Shown one piece after another: positions 45,177 through 57,235 of a stretch of 64,000 bases of DNA. Location of the stretch: contig MVBO01000010.1 of the NCBI GenBank assembly GCA_002261195.1, positions 186,001 to 250,000 on the forward strand, given 5' to 3'. The position numbers and the translations under genes are program-made. Under the pieces are notes generated by a model that was not told the DNA's origin, made no database searches, and worked only from the letters and a program-made list of their open reading frames with translations. The stretch comes from Bifiguratus adelaidae. Its lineage: Eukaryota; Mucoromycota; Endogonomycetes; Endogonales. The first letter of the stretch is position 1, and each line of letters starts with the position of its first letter.

Positions 45177-46867
45177 ATGTTGGCACTGGGATACGTCTGC
45201 CGGAGTTGTCTCCATGGCGCACTCAGGACAGGCGGTTCTCGTTTACGGGGGAGCGGTCGACGATTCGTCTCGGCGGCTGTGCGACAAATACAGCGTCCCG
45301 ATCGGAAATCGTCGAGTTCGTCACTGGCACAATACAACAAACACCTAGGGCTATTAAGGAGGAAACCCGGTGTTGCGGGTGAGGATCTGTTGCAGCAGAC
45401 TCTGAAGGAATGTACGAGTATCAAGCGAGCGGGATTACAACCCGATCTCTCCACATACGAGAGCCTTATTGCCATCTTTTGCAAAGTGGGCTCAGTCCGG
45501 GAAGGCATGAAAACATTGGAAGAAATGCTGCAGTTCAGCATTGAGCCGTCCGTTAGCATCTTCGACACATTATTAAGGGTATGTAAGAGTATGCATCTGC
45601 CATTCATAAGCGGTACGACTGACGTTTCGTGTCCAGGCAGCTGCAAGTCAGGACATGATGAACGAATACAATCAACTTCTTTTGCTCTTACAAACCAATT
45701 GTCAGAGCAAGATCACCCCAGCTATATACCAGCATATCATTCAAGTCATGTGTCAGCATGGTGACTATGAGCGCGCACTCAACACGCTTCATGCAGCCAT
45801 CGATCAGGGTATCATACCAACACTAGCTACTTTTGTACAAGTCATTCGAGCAAGTATCGACAACATGGAGCACAAGGAGGCATATGCTCTGCTTTTGAAG
45901 GCAGAAAAGCTAGTCGATCTAAGTGAATACCCCAAAATCTACCTGGAATGCTTGAGAAGTGCAGCCGATGATCTTTCCGTAAGTTGTTACGTGGCAACAT
46001 GAACATCTCCAGGTAACCATGACGCCAAATTAGCACGAAGCAACGCAATCCTGCTGGAAGCAGACTGTTACTGTATATCAGATTGAACCGGACGAAGGCA
46101 CCTGTATGAAAGTGCTCCACGTGGCAGGCCAGAATGGAGACGTTGAACTGGCAAACGCAGTGATCGATTATTATGTGACAAACGGCTTCGACGTCGGCGA
46201 ACCTCATTTTGCACCGCTGCTACAAGCTTACGCCAAGTCCGGACAGATCAAGAGTGCTTTCGAACTACTGGCTTTCATGCGTGAGAAAGGTGTTCCTCCA
46301 CTGAAAGAGACTGCAGTGCCCATATACCATCAGATCCGCAATGATCCCTCAGCTATCGACGGCGCCTTCAGGATTCTTGAAGAATTACATAGAGACGGAA
46401 AAGATGTCGATGTTACGGCTCTCAATATTATCATACACGCTTGTGCAAAGGCCGGTGATGTCCAGAAAGCCATGGAGGTGTATCACGGAGCGCGCGACAT
46501 TGGCGTGATACCGAATCGAGATACCTACAACTCTGTCTTGGATGCTTGCATAGCCGCAAAGCAGCCCTACGAAGCCAAAGTTATTATCGACGATATGCAC
46601 TCGGCTGGTGTATCACCTGACGTGGTGACCTACGGGAAAATGGTTGTGGTGGAATGCACACGTAGCGACTACGAAAACGCCTTCAATTATCTTTCCGAGA
46701 TGAAGAGACGACGAATGGTACCATTGGAAGGATGCTATCTAACCCTAATCCGTCATATGATACGCCATGACGACGCACGTGTACATAGGATTGTCCGCGA
46801 AATGACTAGGCATGGTTATGCATTGGATCATCGACTGGCTGATCAACAAAAACATGTACAATACTGA
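45177..46867 (+). CDS. Pentatricopeptide repeat protein, probably mitochondrial
   Basis: RNA-binding helical-repeat protein expected to act on mitochondrial transcripts. Three exons (45177-45578, 45637-45978, 46034-46867) give 525 aa. The N-terminus has many Arg and Ser with no Asp or Glu for about 40 residues, fitting a presequence. PPR motifs recur through the protein, for example PDLSTYESLIAIFCKVGSVR, VTALNIIIHACAKAGDVQKA, PNRDTYNSVLDACIAAKQ and PDVVTYGKMVVVECTRSDYE. At least eight repeats can be counted, clearest in the C-terminal half. No added catalytic domain is seen. The stop is only 29 bp upstream of the next same-strand ATG. Confidence 0.87.
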
Positions 46868-46896
46868 AAAATAGAATTAATTAGGCAAATGCGTCG

Positions 46897-48082
46897 ATGA
46901 TGAGTAAAGACAGCGTTGAAGCTCAAATAGGTGCCTTGAGCTTGCATTCGGGTGATGCTGCAAATGGCGCTACCACTACAAAGGACGAGCTTTCCAAAGA
47001 GACGGCATTGCATTCCAAAAGGGGCAAAACCAAGTCTAGTAATGGTGCAACGAGGGCTAGACCTTCTCTTGAACTCGTCAAGGAACGCATCAAGTGTCTT
47101 GGAAAGAATCCCGAGCAAAGTAAGCAAAGTCTAGCAAAGTCGCTCCTTGGCACTCGTGCGTGCTGAAAATATTGACGTCTAGGCATCCTGAACGTCATCA
47201 AGCTAGCTTGCTACTCCACATTGTCCTCACCCAGCTATGAAACGACCTTACAATCCATCAAAGCCGCCTTTTATCAACGCGACTACCTCTCCATCTTTTC
47301 GAATCCCTCCAACCTTCCCGTATACACAGCAGCCTATATACCTGGTCGCGCACTCTGTTACTATCACATTTTCAAGGATGAACCGAACCTTCGACGTCTT
47401 TTAGCTGGCCAGACGCGCATCTTTCTACCTGGCTCTGGATCAGGGTCAGAGCTCATTGGTATCAGCGCAGCGATGTTGTGGGCATCTTCCCCCGATCAGC
47501 AGATTTCATTACACATGCAGGATATTGGGGAATGGGATGGTGTCCTGCAGGATCTAGAGAAAGCGGCCAGAAGTTCGTGGAATCTGCAGGACCAGATCAC
47601 ATGCACATTTGAGCAGGGCGATATCCTGGAGCCGACAGATCAACGCAAGAGCGAGATACAACAGGCCAAAATGATTACCTTTATGTTTGTGCTGAATGAA
47701 CTCTTCAAGGATAAAAGTAGGGCTATACGTTTGATCCAGGATGTGATCAAGGATATGGCCAGAGGCTCTTATTTGCTGGTAGGTTCACGGTTTCAGACCC
47801 TGATTGCTTTTACTCAATCAATTCAGGTGGTCGATTCCGCAGGATCATTCTCACATTTGCAGATCGGTGGAAAGCAGTACATGGTATACTTTTTGCTGGA
47901 TGCATTAAAGGAACTCGAAACCGTCGTCTCGTATGATGCAAAGTGGTATAGGTGAGCATTGCTAGTCTCAGACCGTCTCAGCATTGGTGACTGACGAGAC
48001 GATTAGATTCCCCGATGACTTGACGTATCCTGTCGATCTTCAAAACATGCGCTACTTTTTGCGCCTGTACCGTAAAATGTAG
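46897..48082 (+). CDS. BMT6: Bmt6-like rRNA uridine methyltransferase
   Basis: SAM-dependent methyltransferase of the family of yeast Bmt6 (YLR063W), which makes m3U in 25S rRNA. Three exons (46897-47119, 47183-47951, 48007-48082) give 355 aa. The core reads LPVYTAAYIPGRALCYYHIF, a SAM-binding motif IFLPGSGSGSELIGISAAML, an acidic position in LHMQDIGEWDGVL, QITCTFEQGDILEP, and MITFMFVLNELFKDKSRAI. The C-terminus is YPVDLQNMRYFLRLYRKM. The first 70 residues are Lys- and Ser-rich, suiting a nucleolar protein. The family call rests on recalled motifs; the exact target base is inferred. Confidence 0.75.
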
Positions 48083-48173
48083 ATTGCAGGCTGGGCAACA
48101 TAGAACTAGTCCACGGGATGGTGTAGATTGACAGTTTATTTTGAGATTTGGTGTATAGGAGGCAAAAGCTAGC

Positions 48174-48835
48174 TTAAGCCTCTGTCAATTCACGAAGACG
48201 ACGGACAGTGGATCGTACGGTGGCAGCAGCAGTGGTGCTAAAGGAAAAGTCCCTCAGTCGATGTTACATGATTCCCAATTCCACTCGACTTACGAGACGG
48301 TCCAGGCACCTCCAGCCATGGTCTTGCGGCAAGCCTTGCACTTCCAGATACCAACAGCTGTACGCTTAACAGAGTCCTGCACAGGAGATAGCACAATGTT
48401 CAGCACAAGCTCTGCTCAACAAGCTCTTGCCAATGAGTGATCCTTACCTTTCCGCAGAAAGTGCATGTGTATTTGGCGTGTTGGGTGATTTCCATCTTCT
48501 TGACTTGCTTTCTAAGGGAAGCACCATAACGAGTACCGTACTTTCCGGTTACTCCGACTATACAAACGCCAAGGTAAGCCAGTATGTTCTCCCTTTGCAA
48601 CACGACAAGCAGTCCACTTACCCTTCTTCGTGCGTTTGGCCTAGATGAACATGGAAAGGGAAGCAAAAGAAAAAGGCAAAAAGCAGGCATTAGTGATCGC
48701 TCATGACCCCCTCATCTCGAGCATGACCTTCAGGTCAGACAACTTTAAAGGCGTAGCATCACTGATGTCCCATCTGGAAAGGGATGCTACGCCCGAGAGC
48801 AGTACACTGCCATGTTTAAGTCTCCCACTTACCAT
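48174..48835 (-). CDS. RPL43: 60S ribosomal protein eL43 (RPL37A)
   Basis: Zinc-ribbon protein of the large ribosomal subunit. Five exons sum to 93 codons, giving exactly the family length of 92 aa: 48835-48833 (ATG alone), 48640-48622, 48557-48448, 48376-48294, 48237-48174. The protein reads [40 protein letters not shown] with FCGK, then [20 protein letters not shown] and [18 protein letters not shown]. The two CxxC pairs of the zinc ribbon are present (CTFC, CKAC). The initiator codon is isolated in its own exon followed by a 192 nt intron (48641-48832), the usual layout of ribosomal protein genes, and this intron holds a strong hairpin. Confidence 0.96.
48750..48793 (-). repeat. Perfect 11 bp inverted repeat in the first intron of RPL43
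   Basis: GGCGTAGCATC at 48750-48760 pairs with GATGCTACGCC at 48783-48793, with a 22 nt loop. In the intron RNA this forms an 11 bp stem in the middle of the 192 nt intron. A snoRNA or an autoregulatory element is possible; I saw no full C/D boxes or ACA tail. Confidence 0.7.
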
Positions 48836-49458
48836 GACTGATCGATGGATGCAAACTAAGAGGAGGAATCCTTAATCTGCTGCAGCGCAACAAGGTCATC
48901 CAGGATCGACGTCACTGCTAAGCCACTCGCACTTTATAAGGGTGGCGCTTTCGCAACGCATTTGTCTTCTTGTTTGTAGAAGGTATGTACAGGACACTGG
49001 TTGGAACAAGGCCCTATCGAAGCTTTGAAAGGCTCACGACAAGTGACGTGTCTCTCAAAGTCAATATGTTGGCCAAGATTCTGAATGCACAGTGACTTTA
49101 TACGGGAGCTCATGATGTTTGCCTTGTGGACTCGATCGCTCACGCGCGTACATTTTCTTTCAGGACTCAGATTGGTTCGCTTTTCAAGAGCAAGCAAGAT
49201 CTTTGATCTCTGAGTGTAAGTATCAAACCATCGTGGATCATCAATGATGGTTCACTTTATATATATGTTAGACTTCCGACGCAACGTCTGAAGACATTCT
49301 TCTGGACTGAGATGAATATGCCATGCATATTTGACGTGTCGATGTTCTCTCGTGTTGGATCACCATAGTAACCGTTGCATTTGTAGGCATTGTATAGCAC
49401 ATGTTCTAAGGTAAAACTAGCGCGCAGAATAAAAGCCCTTGATCACCAAATTATATGC
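48836..49458. other. Intergenic region upstream of RPL43 and neurochondrin
   Basis: About 620 bp between divergent genes. A minus-strand frame at 48934-49197 has no ATG at its start and no recognised motif. The neurochondrin frame stays open about 70 nt upstream of its ATG. No RNA gene recognised. Confidence 0.5.
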
Positions 49459-51704
49459 ATGGAGCATTGGCAAGAACAACTTACGAGTTGTCTTCAATTG
49501 TTGCATAATGAAGCCTCTGATGAGTCAAAGTTTGTTGCACTGCTCCTGCTGCCACGTATTGTTGATCCTAACAACGAGGCCGCGGTAATGCAAGCCTTCA
49601 ATGGCATGAATTTCAAGTTTCTCGACAGGATGTTGCGAACAGGTAAATGTCACTCACGTTACCCGACGACTCAACAACATTGACGTAGCGCTTTGATAGG
49701 CCACAACCCGAACTCTGATGTATCTGTGGAGCTGCTACATTCAGTGGCGTGCGAGATATTGAAAGCGTTCACAAACTATCAAAAATGCATTTCCTCGGAT
49801 GATATGGTTATGCGAATACCTGCGCTCTTGGACTGTCTCCGTCGATGGTATGCTTTGCGCTGGCATTTGGGAGGCAATTTTGCTTATCGTTGCATAGGGA
49901 AAACCCGGAATTGCAGGATCAATTACTTAATCTCTTGGACGCGCTCGCTTCGATTGATCAAAGTATGGTCATTTTCTTCCGAGCCGACATTATGATACAG
50001 CTGATCCGCCTTTGTGAGTTATCAGATGATGGTGAGGCACTCAGGATGGCATGCCCTTCAATGATTGCTTATGCAAACTACTAGAGCGAGTGCTTGCCTT
50101 GTGGCTCAAAATACATTTGACGGCACTGAGGGTAATCTATCCGAAGCAGCAAGAGACTACAGTTGCGTCCAATGCACCAGCACGGAGCGAACTGGAGTCC
50201 ATCTTTATTCACTCACTCATGGATGACAGCTTATCGTCACTTTCGCACATATTGGCGACCGGCAACAAGACGAAACAATTGCAGGTTCTGGAAAGCTTGA
50301 GCGTCGTTCTAAATAGGGTGGATGTGAGTGTTATTTCCTCCCATCTGATGCGATGAAATTCACTAGTTTACAGATTGCTCCCGTGGAAGACAAAGCAGTT
50401 GATGCGAAGACTATTGCAAATCTTCGATCCGGACTAATGGATATCCTCAGCAGCAAAATTGGTAGGTTCATTGCAAACGCCTGCTCTGTACTAAATCAAA
50501 CTTTAATAGATTCAAAGAGACGCTTCCAAGCGCTTTCCCTCGTTGCTGCAATCATTCGAATTTATGGCTTCAATCGTGTGATGCTTCCAAGTGGAAACGA
50601 CAAAGCAAAGCGCCTTCTCCCGTTGACCATCCAATTGTCCTGCATAGAAGTCAGAGTCGGTCTAGACTTGGTCATGGAAGCGCTAGAAAGTCGAACATTG
50701 AATGAAGGAGGTAAACAAGAGGACGAAAATGCGCAGAGATGCAAGGAGCATTCCACGAGTGAATTAGTGACGGTTTGCTACATGATCATTGAGGAAACTG
50801 TCCAAAACGTGACCGCAGATCATTCCGCAACATCAGCGTCGCTTGATATCGATGCAGTGAAAAACATCCATTCGGCACTCGTAGAGTGTTTCAACAATAT
50901 CTTCGCCTACATTGTCCAAGCTTACGTAAGTTGGTACCAGCCTTTGGGACATTTGTTTGCTCATCAGATACGCAGAGCATTTTCTCTGACCGAGATGATG
51001 TCCTTCCGGAGCCCATAGATTTTGCTTCAGTTCGCATTGCTGCGGTATGGCTAGCTGAAGAGGAAGCCACCAGCAAGGAAATTCATCGATTGCTACCAAT
51101 TTTTGTCCAAATCTACCGGTATGATCACCCGCTACAACCCTGCCCTTCGTTACTGACTTGAACGTGTACCAGATTGGCTAATGCCGACAAGCTGACCGAA
51201 TGGCAACGTCAATTGGACATGAGATCCATCCTGACGCCTGCATTGCTCAATCTCACAACCGACAGCTCTTTCCAAAAGGATTTCGTCGATGCTCAAGGCG
51301 CCAATACCATGATTGAGCGTATCAAGGAATGTTTCAACGCACGGCAGGACGTTTCGAGTTTGGGCGAGGTGGAAGTGCTTGTCAACATTGCTGTATCCGG
51401 TTTTACAACGCAGATCTTGCAGGCTTGCCTTGGTTGGGATCATGCGGAACAATTGTTCGAGCCAGCGCTATCGCGCATCGGGCACTACGTGGCAACCATG
51501 TCCGAGAAAGAAATCCTTTTTGCCGTCAATGCAACCCTTCTCTTACTCCTCTTGGAACGAGCGGCACATGGACGCAATAAGGGTGCGTCATTTTTGAGCA
51601 GAGCGCGAGCCCTCTACGACGCTTGCGAATCACAAAAAGACAAGATACCAGCGGCCGCCTTGGAGGTGACTGCCATTGGAAAACAACTCTTAGATGCTTC
51701 ATAA
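49459..51704 (+). CDS. NCDN: Neurochondrin family protein
   Basis: Armadillo-like helical protein; in animals it is cytosolic and linked to signalling, and its fungal role is unknown. Eight exons (49459-49642, 49700-49847, 49898-50031, 50085-50323, 50374-50461, 50510-50925, 50976-51118, 51173-51704) sum to 628 codons, 627 aa. The N-terminus is typical: LQLLHNEASDESKFVALLLL, PRIVDPNNEAAVMQAFNGM and FLDRMLRTGHNPNSDVSVEL. Later parts include LLNLLDALASIDQSMVIFF, LSLVAAIIRIYGFNRVMLP, and a C-terminal LLLLLLERAAHGRNKGASFL region. Frame is kept through all junctions; intron 3 (50032-50084) is needed to skip a stop. Helices dominate and there is no catalytic motif. Confidence 0.85.
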
Positions 51705-51930
51705 CGAAGCCTTTGCTTTGCATACTGTACATTAGCATTTTACATGGTCTAGAGATTGCTCAAAACACGGGAGAATTCACAATGAATAATCGCTCCTCGT
51801 GCTTTCTAATCCATCGTATAAGTTGGTTGGCGGCGGCGATCATGCTGGACTTTGACACTTGGGGATTGAAGCATGCATACAACTCAAAGGTCGATGTGAT
51901 CTAAGAAAAAGGTCAGATTGGACAATTCAT

Positions 51931-54316
51931 TCATTCACTACGTACCCATCCAAGTAACGTCTCGTCCGAGCTATTGTGGTAGTAAAGTTTAAGAGGTTGG
52001 TTCTTGTTGCACATATGATCCCGCATGTGCTGATAGAGTCGGAACAGCCTGATGGAAAGCATACTTATCAGTCACCAGGATATCCATACCAGTCATTTAC
52101 CTTTTCCTTTCCTCTGTCGTACTATAGGGTTCAACAAGATCTGGGGATGTGAATTGTACGTTTGTTTTTGATTTGAAGACAAAATGGCGTAAAGAAGGTA
52201 TCCCAATCTCGGCTAGTAGGTCCTGTTAGCTTGTTCGCTACCAGGCGAACGCGAACTCACCTAAAGAGTATGATTCTTCCGCCTGCAATTGTAACGTTTG
52301 TACGACATCTTGCCCAATGTTCTACCTTGAAGCGTTAGCAAGTGCATCAGGAATGATCAGCGATTGAAACTCACCTCTACTATATCTTCCTTCCATTCAC
52401 TTAGCTCAAAGAAGCTATCCTTATCTGTGCTAATTAACACAAGGGCCACATCCTGATAAATGTAACAAATATACGCATGTAGGAAGCCTTTGGAATTAAA
52501 TTTTGGCAAGCAAAGAGGAGTCCAGCTTTCAGCGGATCGGAATGTGGTACTACCGGTCAGCATGTTGAACAGTAGATGCAAATCTATCAGGCGAGTGAGT
52601 ACATAAGCCTGCCCCAAGTCAATCCATACTTACCGGATGGATGAAGGCTATGTTTTTTGGGCCGCACTAGGTTTACCAATTTGCCATTGGAAACCACCAT
52701 ACCATAGAGTAGGCTCTTGACGATGCCTGTGGACAACGCTATGCCAACCTTGTCACGGAATTCCCTAGGTACAGCCAAGGCTTGTATAGCTCCCAGCATG
52801 AACCCATGGTTGTTATTGAAACGAGTTGAAAGCGAGTCTAGAAACACCTCGGTGCCTGGTTATGATGTGTTTTGTTAAACGCAAGATATCAGCAATCATT
52901 CGTAGCACTGAACTCACCACCCAGAAGCCGACGTAAATCGAAATTAATTCGCTGCTCAAATATGCGATTTAGTTGATGTGACGTGAGAACGCTGAGAATC
53001 TGATTGTACAGGTAGTATAGCTGTTCCCGTAGCTGTAAGGTTGAATGAGTCAATCGTCCATCAAGGTTTACGTTTGGCATACCTGACCCTCTGATTCTCC
53101 AGTTTTCGCTACAGCCACGAGATAGAGGGGTTCCTTTAGGAGGAACACAAACACTGTGTCGCCGGATTGTATGCATCTGATAATAGCGCGCGTTAAGGGT
53201 ACAGGTAGTTCTATATCAAGTGTATTCCCGAGATATCTTACCTAATGGAATCGTCTCCATCTTGGAAAAAGCTAATAATGGCTTGTATCACGCCCATAAG
53301 CGTCGATATCCGGGATTCGTCGCCATATCTGATTGTAATATGAGTATCTATAAGTTTACCTAGCGTTCCATTGCTTACCGTGTCCATATAGGTTTCCCTG
53401 CATTACTGAGAACGAAGAAATGCTTGCTGTGGGATCGCCAGACAGACGAATCGGCGTCTACAAATCTCCAATCAGTAATCACCGCGCCTTTGTTTCTTTC
53501 TTTACCTTCTTGTGAAGGAGGTTTGTTTAGGTCCAAAGCTTTTAGTCGTGTCACAACCGAGCTACGACTGCCCTGTCGACGTAGCTTATTGATTTGCCTG
53601 GCCTTTTCACTTGGATTGCTCTCATTGCTGGATGAGCTGTCGTAGTCGGATGGTTGTTCGCCTAGAGGTGATGAATTGTCCTGTGAATTGCTCGAAGATG
53701 AGGGTGCTGTGATGGTTACCGTCGGTCGCAATAAGCCAGACGGTGATGACTGATCAACCGACGTTTCTGAGTTGTTATAGGGTACATCTTCGTCTTTCGA
53801 GCTCTCTACAGATCCAAAATCATCGTCATCCCGTAAAAAGCCTCCCCCGCTGTTCTCTTTCCATGCAGGCGCGTGGTTGCCTTGACGAGAGTTGGATCTT
53901 GATTGTGATGCTTCACTTAGGTTTGGAGAGTCAAAGCGAAATGACTGCTGACGCCGATCTTCACGAAATCGATGTAGCGAGTCTACACCGTTGTGAGAGC
54001 TGTGACTCGGCAAGTTGTACCATCCTTACCTCCTCTGCTGCCTTTGAAGGCATATCCGTCTATGCTATCAAGGGCGACTTAGGCGCTTCTGCCATAGTTT
54101 GCCACCTTGTTCCTCGAGCCCTTCTCCGACACCTGAACTCTCTTCCAAAGCGTCTCCCACATCGCTGTTGCTAGCGTAATCGGCAGCATTCTCATATCCT
54201 GGTGTCCTCAGTATAAAGCTTTTGACTGAACTAGAGGCAGATGGAGGGCGATAGGTTTGAGCAGTGTCTTCAGACACCGACACCAGCGTAGGTGCCTTTT
54301 GTTGTGCTGGCTCCAT
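51931..54316 (-). CDS. MON1: Vacuolar fusion protein Mon1
   Basis: Longin-domain subunit of the Mon1-Ccz1 GEF that activates Rab7/Ypt7 in endosome-to-vacuole traffic and autophagy. Exons from 53982 downward: 53982-53379, 53328-53242, 53176-53083, 53032-52918, 52855-52634, 52583-52375, 52321-52261, 52212-52101, 52048-51931. The Mon1 signature is HFFVLSNAGKPIWTRYGDES, then FVFLLKEPLYLVAVAKTGE, REQLYYLYNQILSVLT, LHLLFNMLTGSTTFRSAE, FLHAYICYIYQDVALVLIST and a C-terminal KLYYHNSSDETLLGWV. The N-terminal exon from ATG 54316 (MEPAQQKAPTLVSVSEDTAQ) is phase-compatible only through a weak GTGGCA donor at 54105, or through a frameshift; the join is unresolved. It is 76 bp from divergent NUP85. Confidence 0.9.
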
Positions 54317-54392
54317 CGACTAGATGCTCACCATCGCTTGTGACGGTTAAAAAGATCGTGCTTTTCCTTGAACGCGTGCAAACATTCGTGCC

Positions 54393-57180
54393 ATGTTTGC
54401 CGCTTACCAGGAAGAAGACATTGAAGGGTTTGAAGGTTATGTAGAGGGGGAAGACGACAAAGGCGAAGGGTCGGACGACTACTCTGACATTGAGCCCACG
54501 TTCCTGGAACTGGAAGACGCGCCGATTCCAGAAGGACGCGTTGCGGAATGGGCGGCACAAAATCGCACGCTGGCCGATAGACTGAACCCTGCGAGGCAGG
54601 AGATTGCTTGTTTTGTTACAGCGAAGCAGTCTCGGGAAAAGGTAGGGCCTGTCAATGCTGAGCCCACTGAATTGTGTACATTGTTTTTGTAGATCAGCAA
54701 ACAAGGTACTTTTGAAGAGGATCGGACAGTGCGATTCTGCTCGTGGAGCGACAATTCTCATGAACGCTCACAGGTATGCTGGGTTCTGATCGCAAGGGGT
54801 ATCGTCTTACGGGATTTGCCGTTAATTCCAGTTTATTGGAAGTACACATCGAGTTTTCGCACTCGTGTCCAAGTTTAAAGCTGACAAGAAGGCCAAGTTA
54901 CGCAATACAAAATCATTGTCTATGCCAGTGTAAGTGTTTTAGCTTGTGTGAATTGACATAGTTGTTTACATTGGCAGCAGCGATGATGAAAGTGTGCTGC
55001 CGACTCTACATCAGTTCAGTGTCAAATACCGCGAATGTATAGAAACCTATTTTGAGGAGGTGACAAAGGTATAGCATCTCGCTCGTTGCTCGGGCGCGGT
55101 GATTGACGCGCGTGATATTTTAGGACGACGACGCTGCCGAAAATGACACTGCGGTTGTTGCGAGGAGCATGCTGTCTATTTGGCATCTTGCTGAGATTGT
55201 GTATTTTCCAAAATCCTTGCAAGAATCGGTGGGACCATTGCTCATGGACTGGCTGAATATGGACGACCCAGGTACGGAAGAGCAATGCTCGGCAATTCAT
55301 CAGGATTGACAAGGTTTGTAGCTCCGTCCAAGGAAGAGGGAGACGAGATAGCTAGAATGATGAATACCCATGAACATCCGCAATACTGGAACTACTTGCA
55401 AAAGTGAGAGTTATTTACGAGTATGTGCTTGCATCATCCCTTTCTTAACATCCCTTTCCGCAGATGTTTGATTCGAGATCATAGGGTAGCTGCCAAGCGA
55501 CTCATGGAGTGTTTTGTCGAAGATTCGGATCACTCTGCGGCAGTCAATGCCATGAAGACGTTGCTCTCGGTTTATGAGACCATGCCACAAGTTCGGAAAT
55601 TCGATTCGATGCGCGCTTTCGAAGGGGACCGAATGCAATGGAAAATGAAAGCTACACAAAAGCGAAACGCGCTCTATCTTGGAGCTCATGAAAAGTCCCT
55701 AGAAACACAGGAAAACATTGAAATATGTTACGACATCATTCTCGGAGACGACGAAACGTTGGCCAATTTCAGCGATACCTGGCAGGAACACCTAGCTGCT
55801 TTGATGCTCTTCACATACCCATCTGGTGACAAAGAGCGGCTACCGGTTGTGATCGACACTGCGCTCAGAAAGAAGGACTTGGACGAATCGCGATTACTCG
55901 ATACCATTTGCGCAGCCATTATTCGACAAGATTTACATACGGTAAGAGTGCCGAATGTCGTCAAAGTCAATGGACCTTGCCTAACCTGACAAATCTGTAG
56001 GCCATATATTATTGCAGTCAGTTGGATTGGTGGCTGGTATGCCACCTTTGCGATTTGCTAGAGTTCCTCGGTCTTCCAGAAGTCCCTGTACCGCCCGCGG
56101 ACATGGCTATGTCGGATGTATCGGCTCCATCCATAACAAGGACTGACATATCCATGCGTGATTTTCTTGTCATGGCATACGCAGATACACTGGTCGGTTT
56201 GCCCAACCTCTGGAAGCAATGCATAGATTATCTCATCACGGCGGGCACAGCTGGACGCGATGTTGCCAAGGAGGTAAGACCGACGAGCAAATATTGAGGC
56301 GCCTGCTCAATCATTTTACCCACCAGCTTGTGATGCACATACCACTCGAATCAGAAGAGACAGCCGACGGTGTTCTTCAGTTGTGCGAGCGCCATGACAT
56401 GTTTGAAGAATACTTGACATTACACAAGATCCTGGGCGTCAAGGCCATCAGAGACAAACAATACGCCAGAGCCATCAACCACTTTGCCAAAGCGAGGGAT
56501 CCACGGCGCGTGCAAACGATTGCCAATGGTTTGTTTGAAAACATTATCAGTGGTGGTAAGTCATTGTTGCATAGCAAATACGGCAATCTTATGCGTCAAA
56601 TAGGTGATGTATCGTTTGGAAACGTACTAGCCGAACTGGAGCCAATGGAACGCATGTATGAAGACAGAATAAAGTTCCTGTCTTTGTATCAAGAATTCAG
56701 CAACCTATACAAGGTAAGGTAGAGAGCGTGAAGGCTTGGCATCGCGCTTACACCGATTCAGGGCAAGGAATGGGAACAGGCAGCACAAGTATTATTAACC
56801 CTCCTCTCTACCGAGGTCACACCGAAGCAATTCTGGCTCGTCATCCTTTTGGACTGCATTCCCTTGCTAGAAGGTAAGCTCAGTCATGGCTTGTCCAGCA
56901 TTTCAACAACATTAATGGGCGAACAGCCGAACCAAAGTTATTCAATGCCGATACCGTTCACCTTCTCCTGGCAAGGCTTCGAGAGATTGATGGCTCCCCG
57001 CAGCGCAAGAGGTTTCTCTCGTACCTCATTCGTCCAAAAGCAAGTAAATCAATACTCAGCACGCCAAAGAGGGAGGATAGAAAAGCGTCGGTCAACGACG
57101 TCATGGATGCCGAAAAGAAACTCCAGAAACTCCGGGGCATACTGGCAAAGAATCTCGCCAAAAGCATTATGGCCTTTTAG
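54393..57180 (+). CDS. NUP85: Nucleoporin Nup85, with a reading-frame break
   Basis: Scaffold nucleoporin of the Y complex. Exons: 54393-54641, 54693-54773, 54832-54929, 54978-55068, 55124-55271, 55322-55403, 55464-55941, 56001-56555, 56604-56713, 56762-56873, 56927-57180, about 750 aa. Typical Nup85 parts are LSIWHLAEIVYFPKSLQES, WQEHLAALMLFTYPSGDKE, YYCSQLDWWLVCHLCDLLEF, RDFLVMAYADTLVGLPNLWK, LCERHDMFEEYLTLHKIL and KQYARAINHFAKARDP. In exon 8 the frame must change between RDVAKE and QILRRLLNHFTH: 14 nt starting with a donor-like GTAAGAC (56274-56287) sit there, two too many modulo three. The NAGNAG acceptor at 54977/54980 could add or drop one Ser. The last exon lacks an ATG of its own. Confidence 0.87.
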
Positions 57181-57235
57181 GGCTTGCGCAACATGTACAT
57201 GACAATGCTGGATAGGCGATGAGTCTATAATACAA

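Noticed and set aside
48934-49197. Minus-strand Cys-containing small frame
   Set aside because: It begins without ATG and shows no recognisable small-Cys-protein pattern.
56274-56287. A 14 nt intron in NUP85
   Set aside because: Other introns are at least 40 nt; a 14 nt GT...AG segment cannot hold a branch site.
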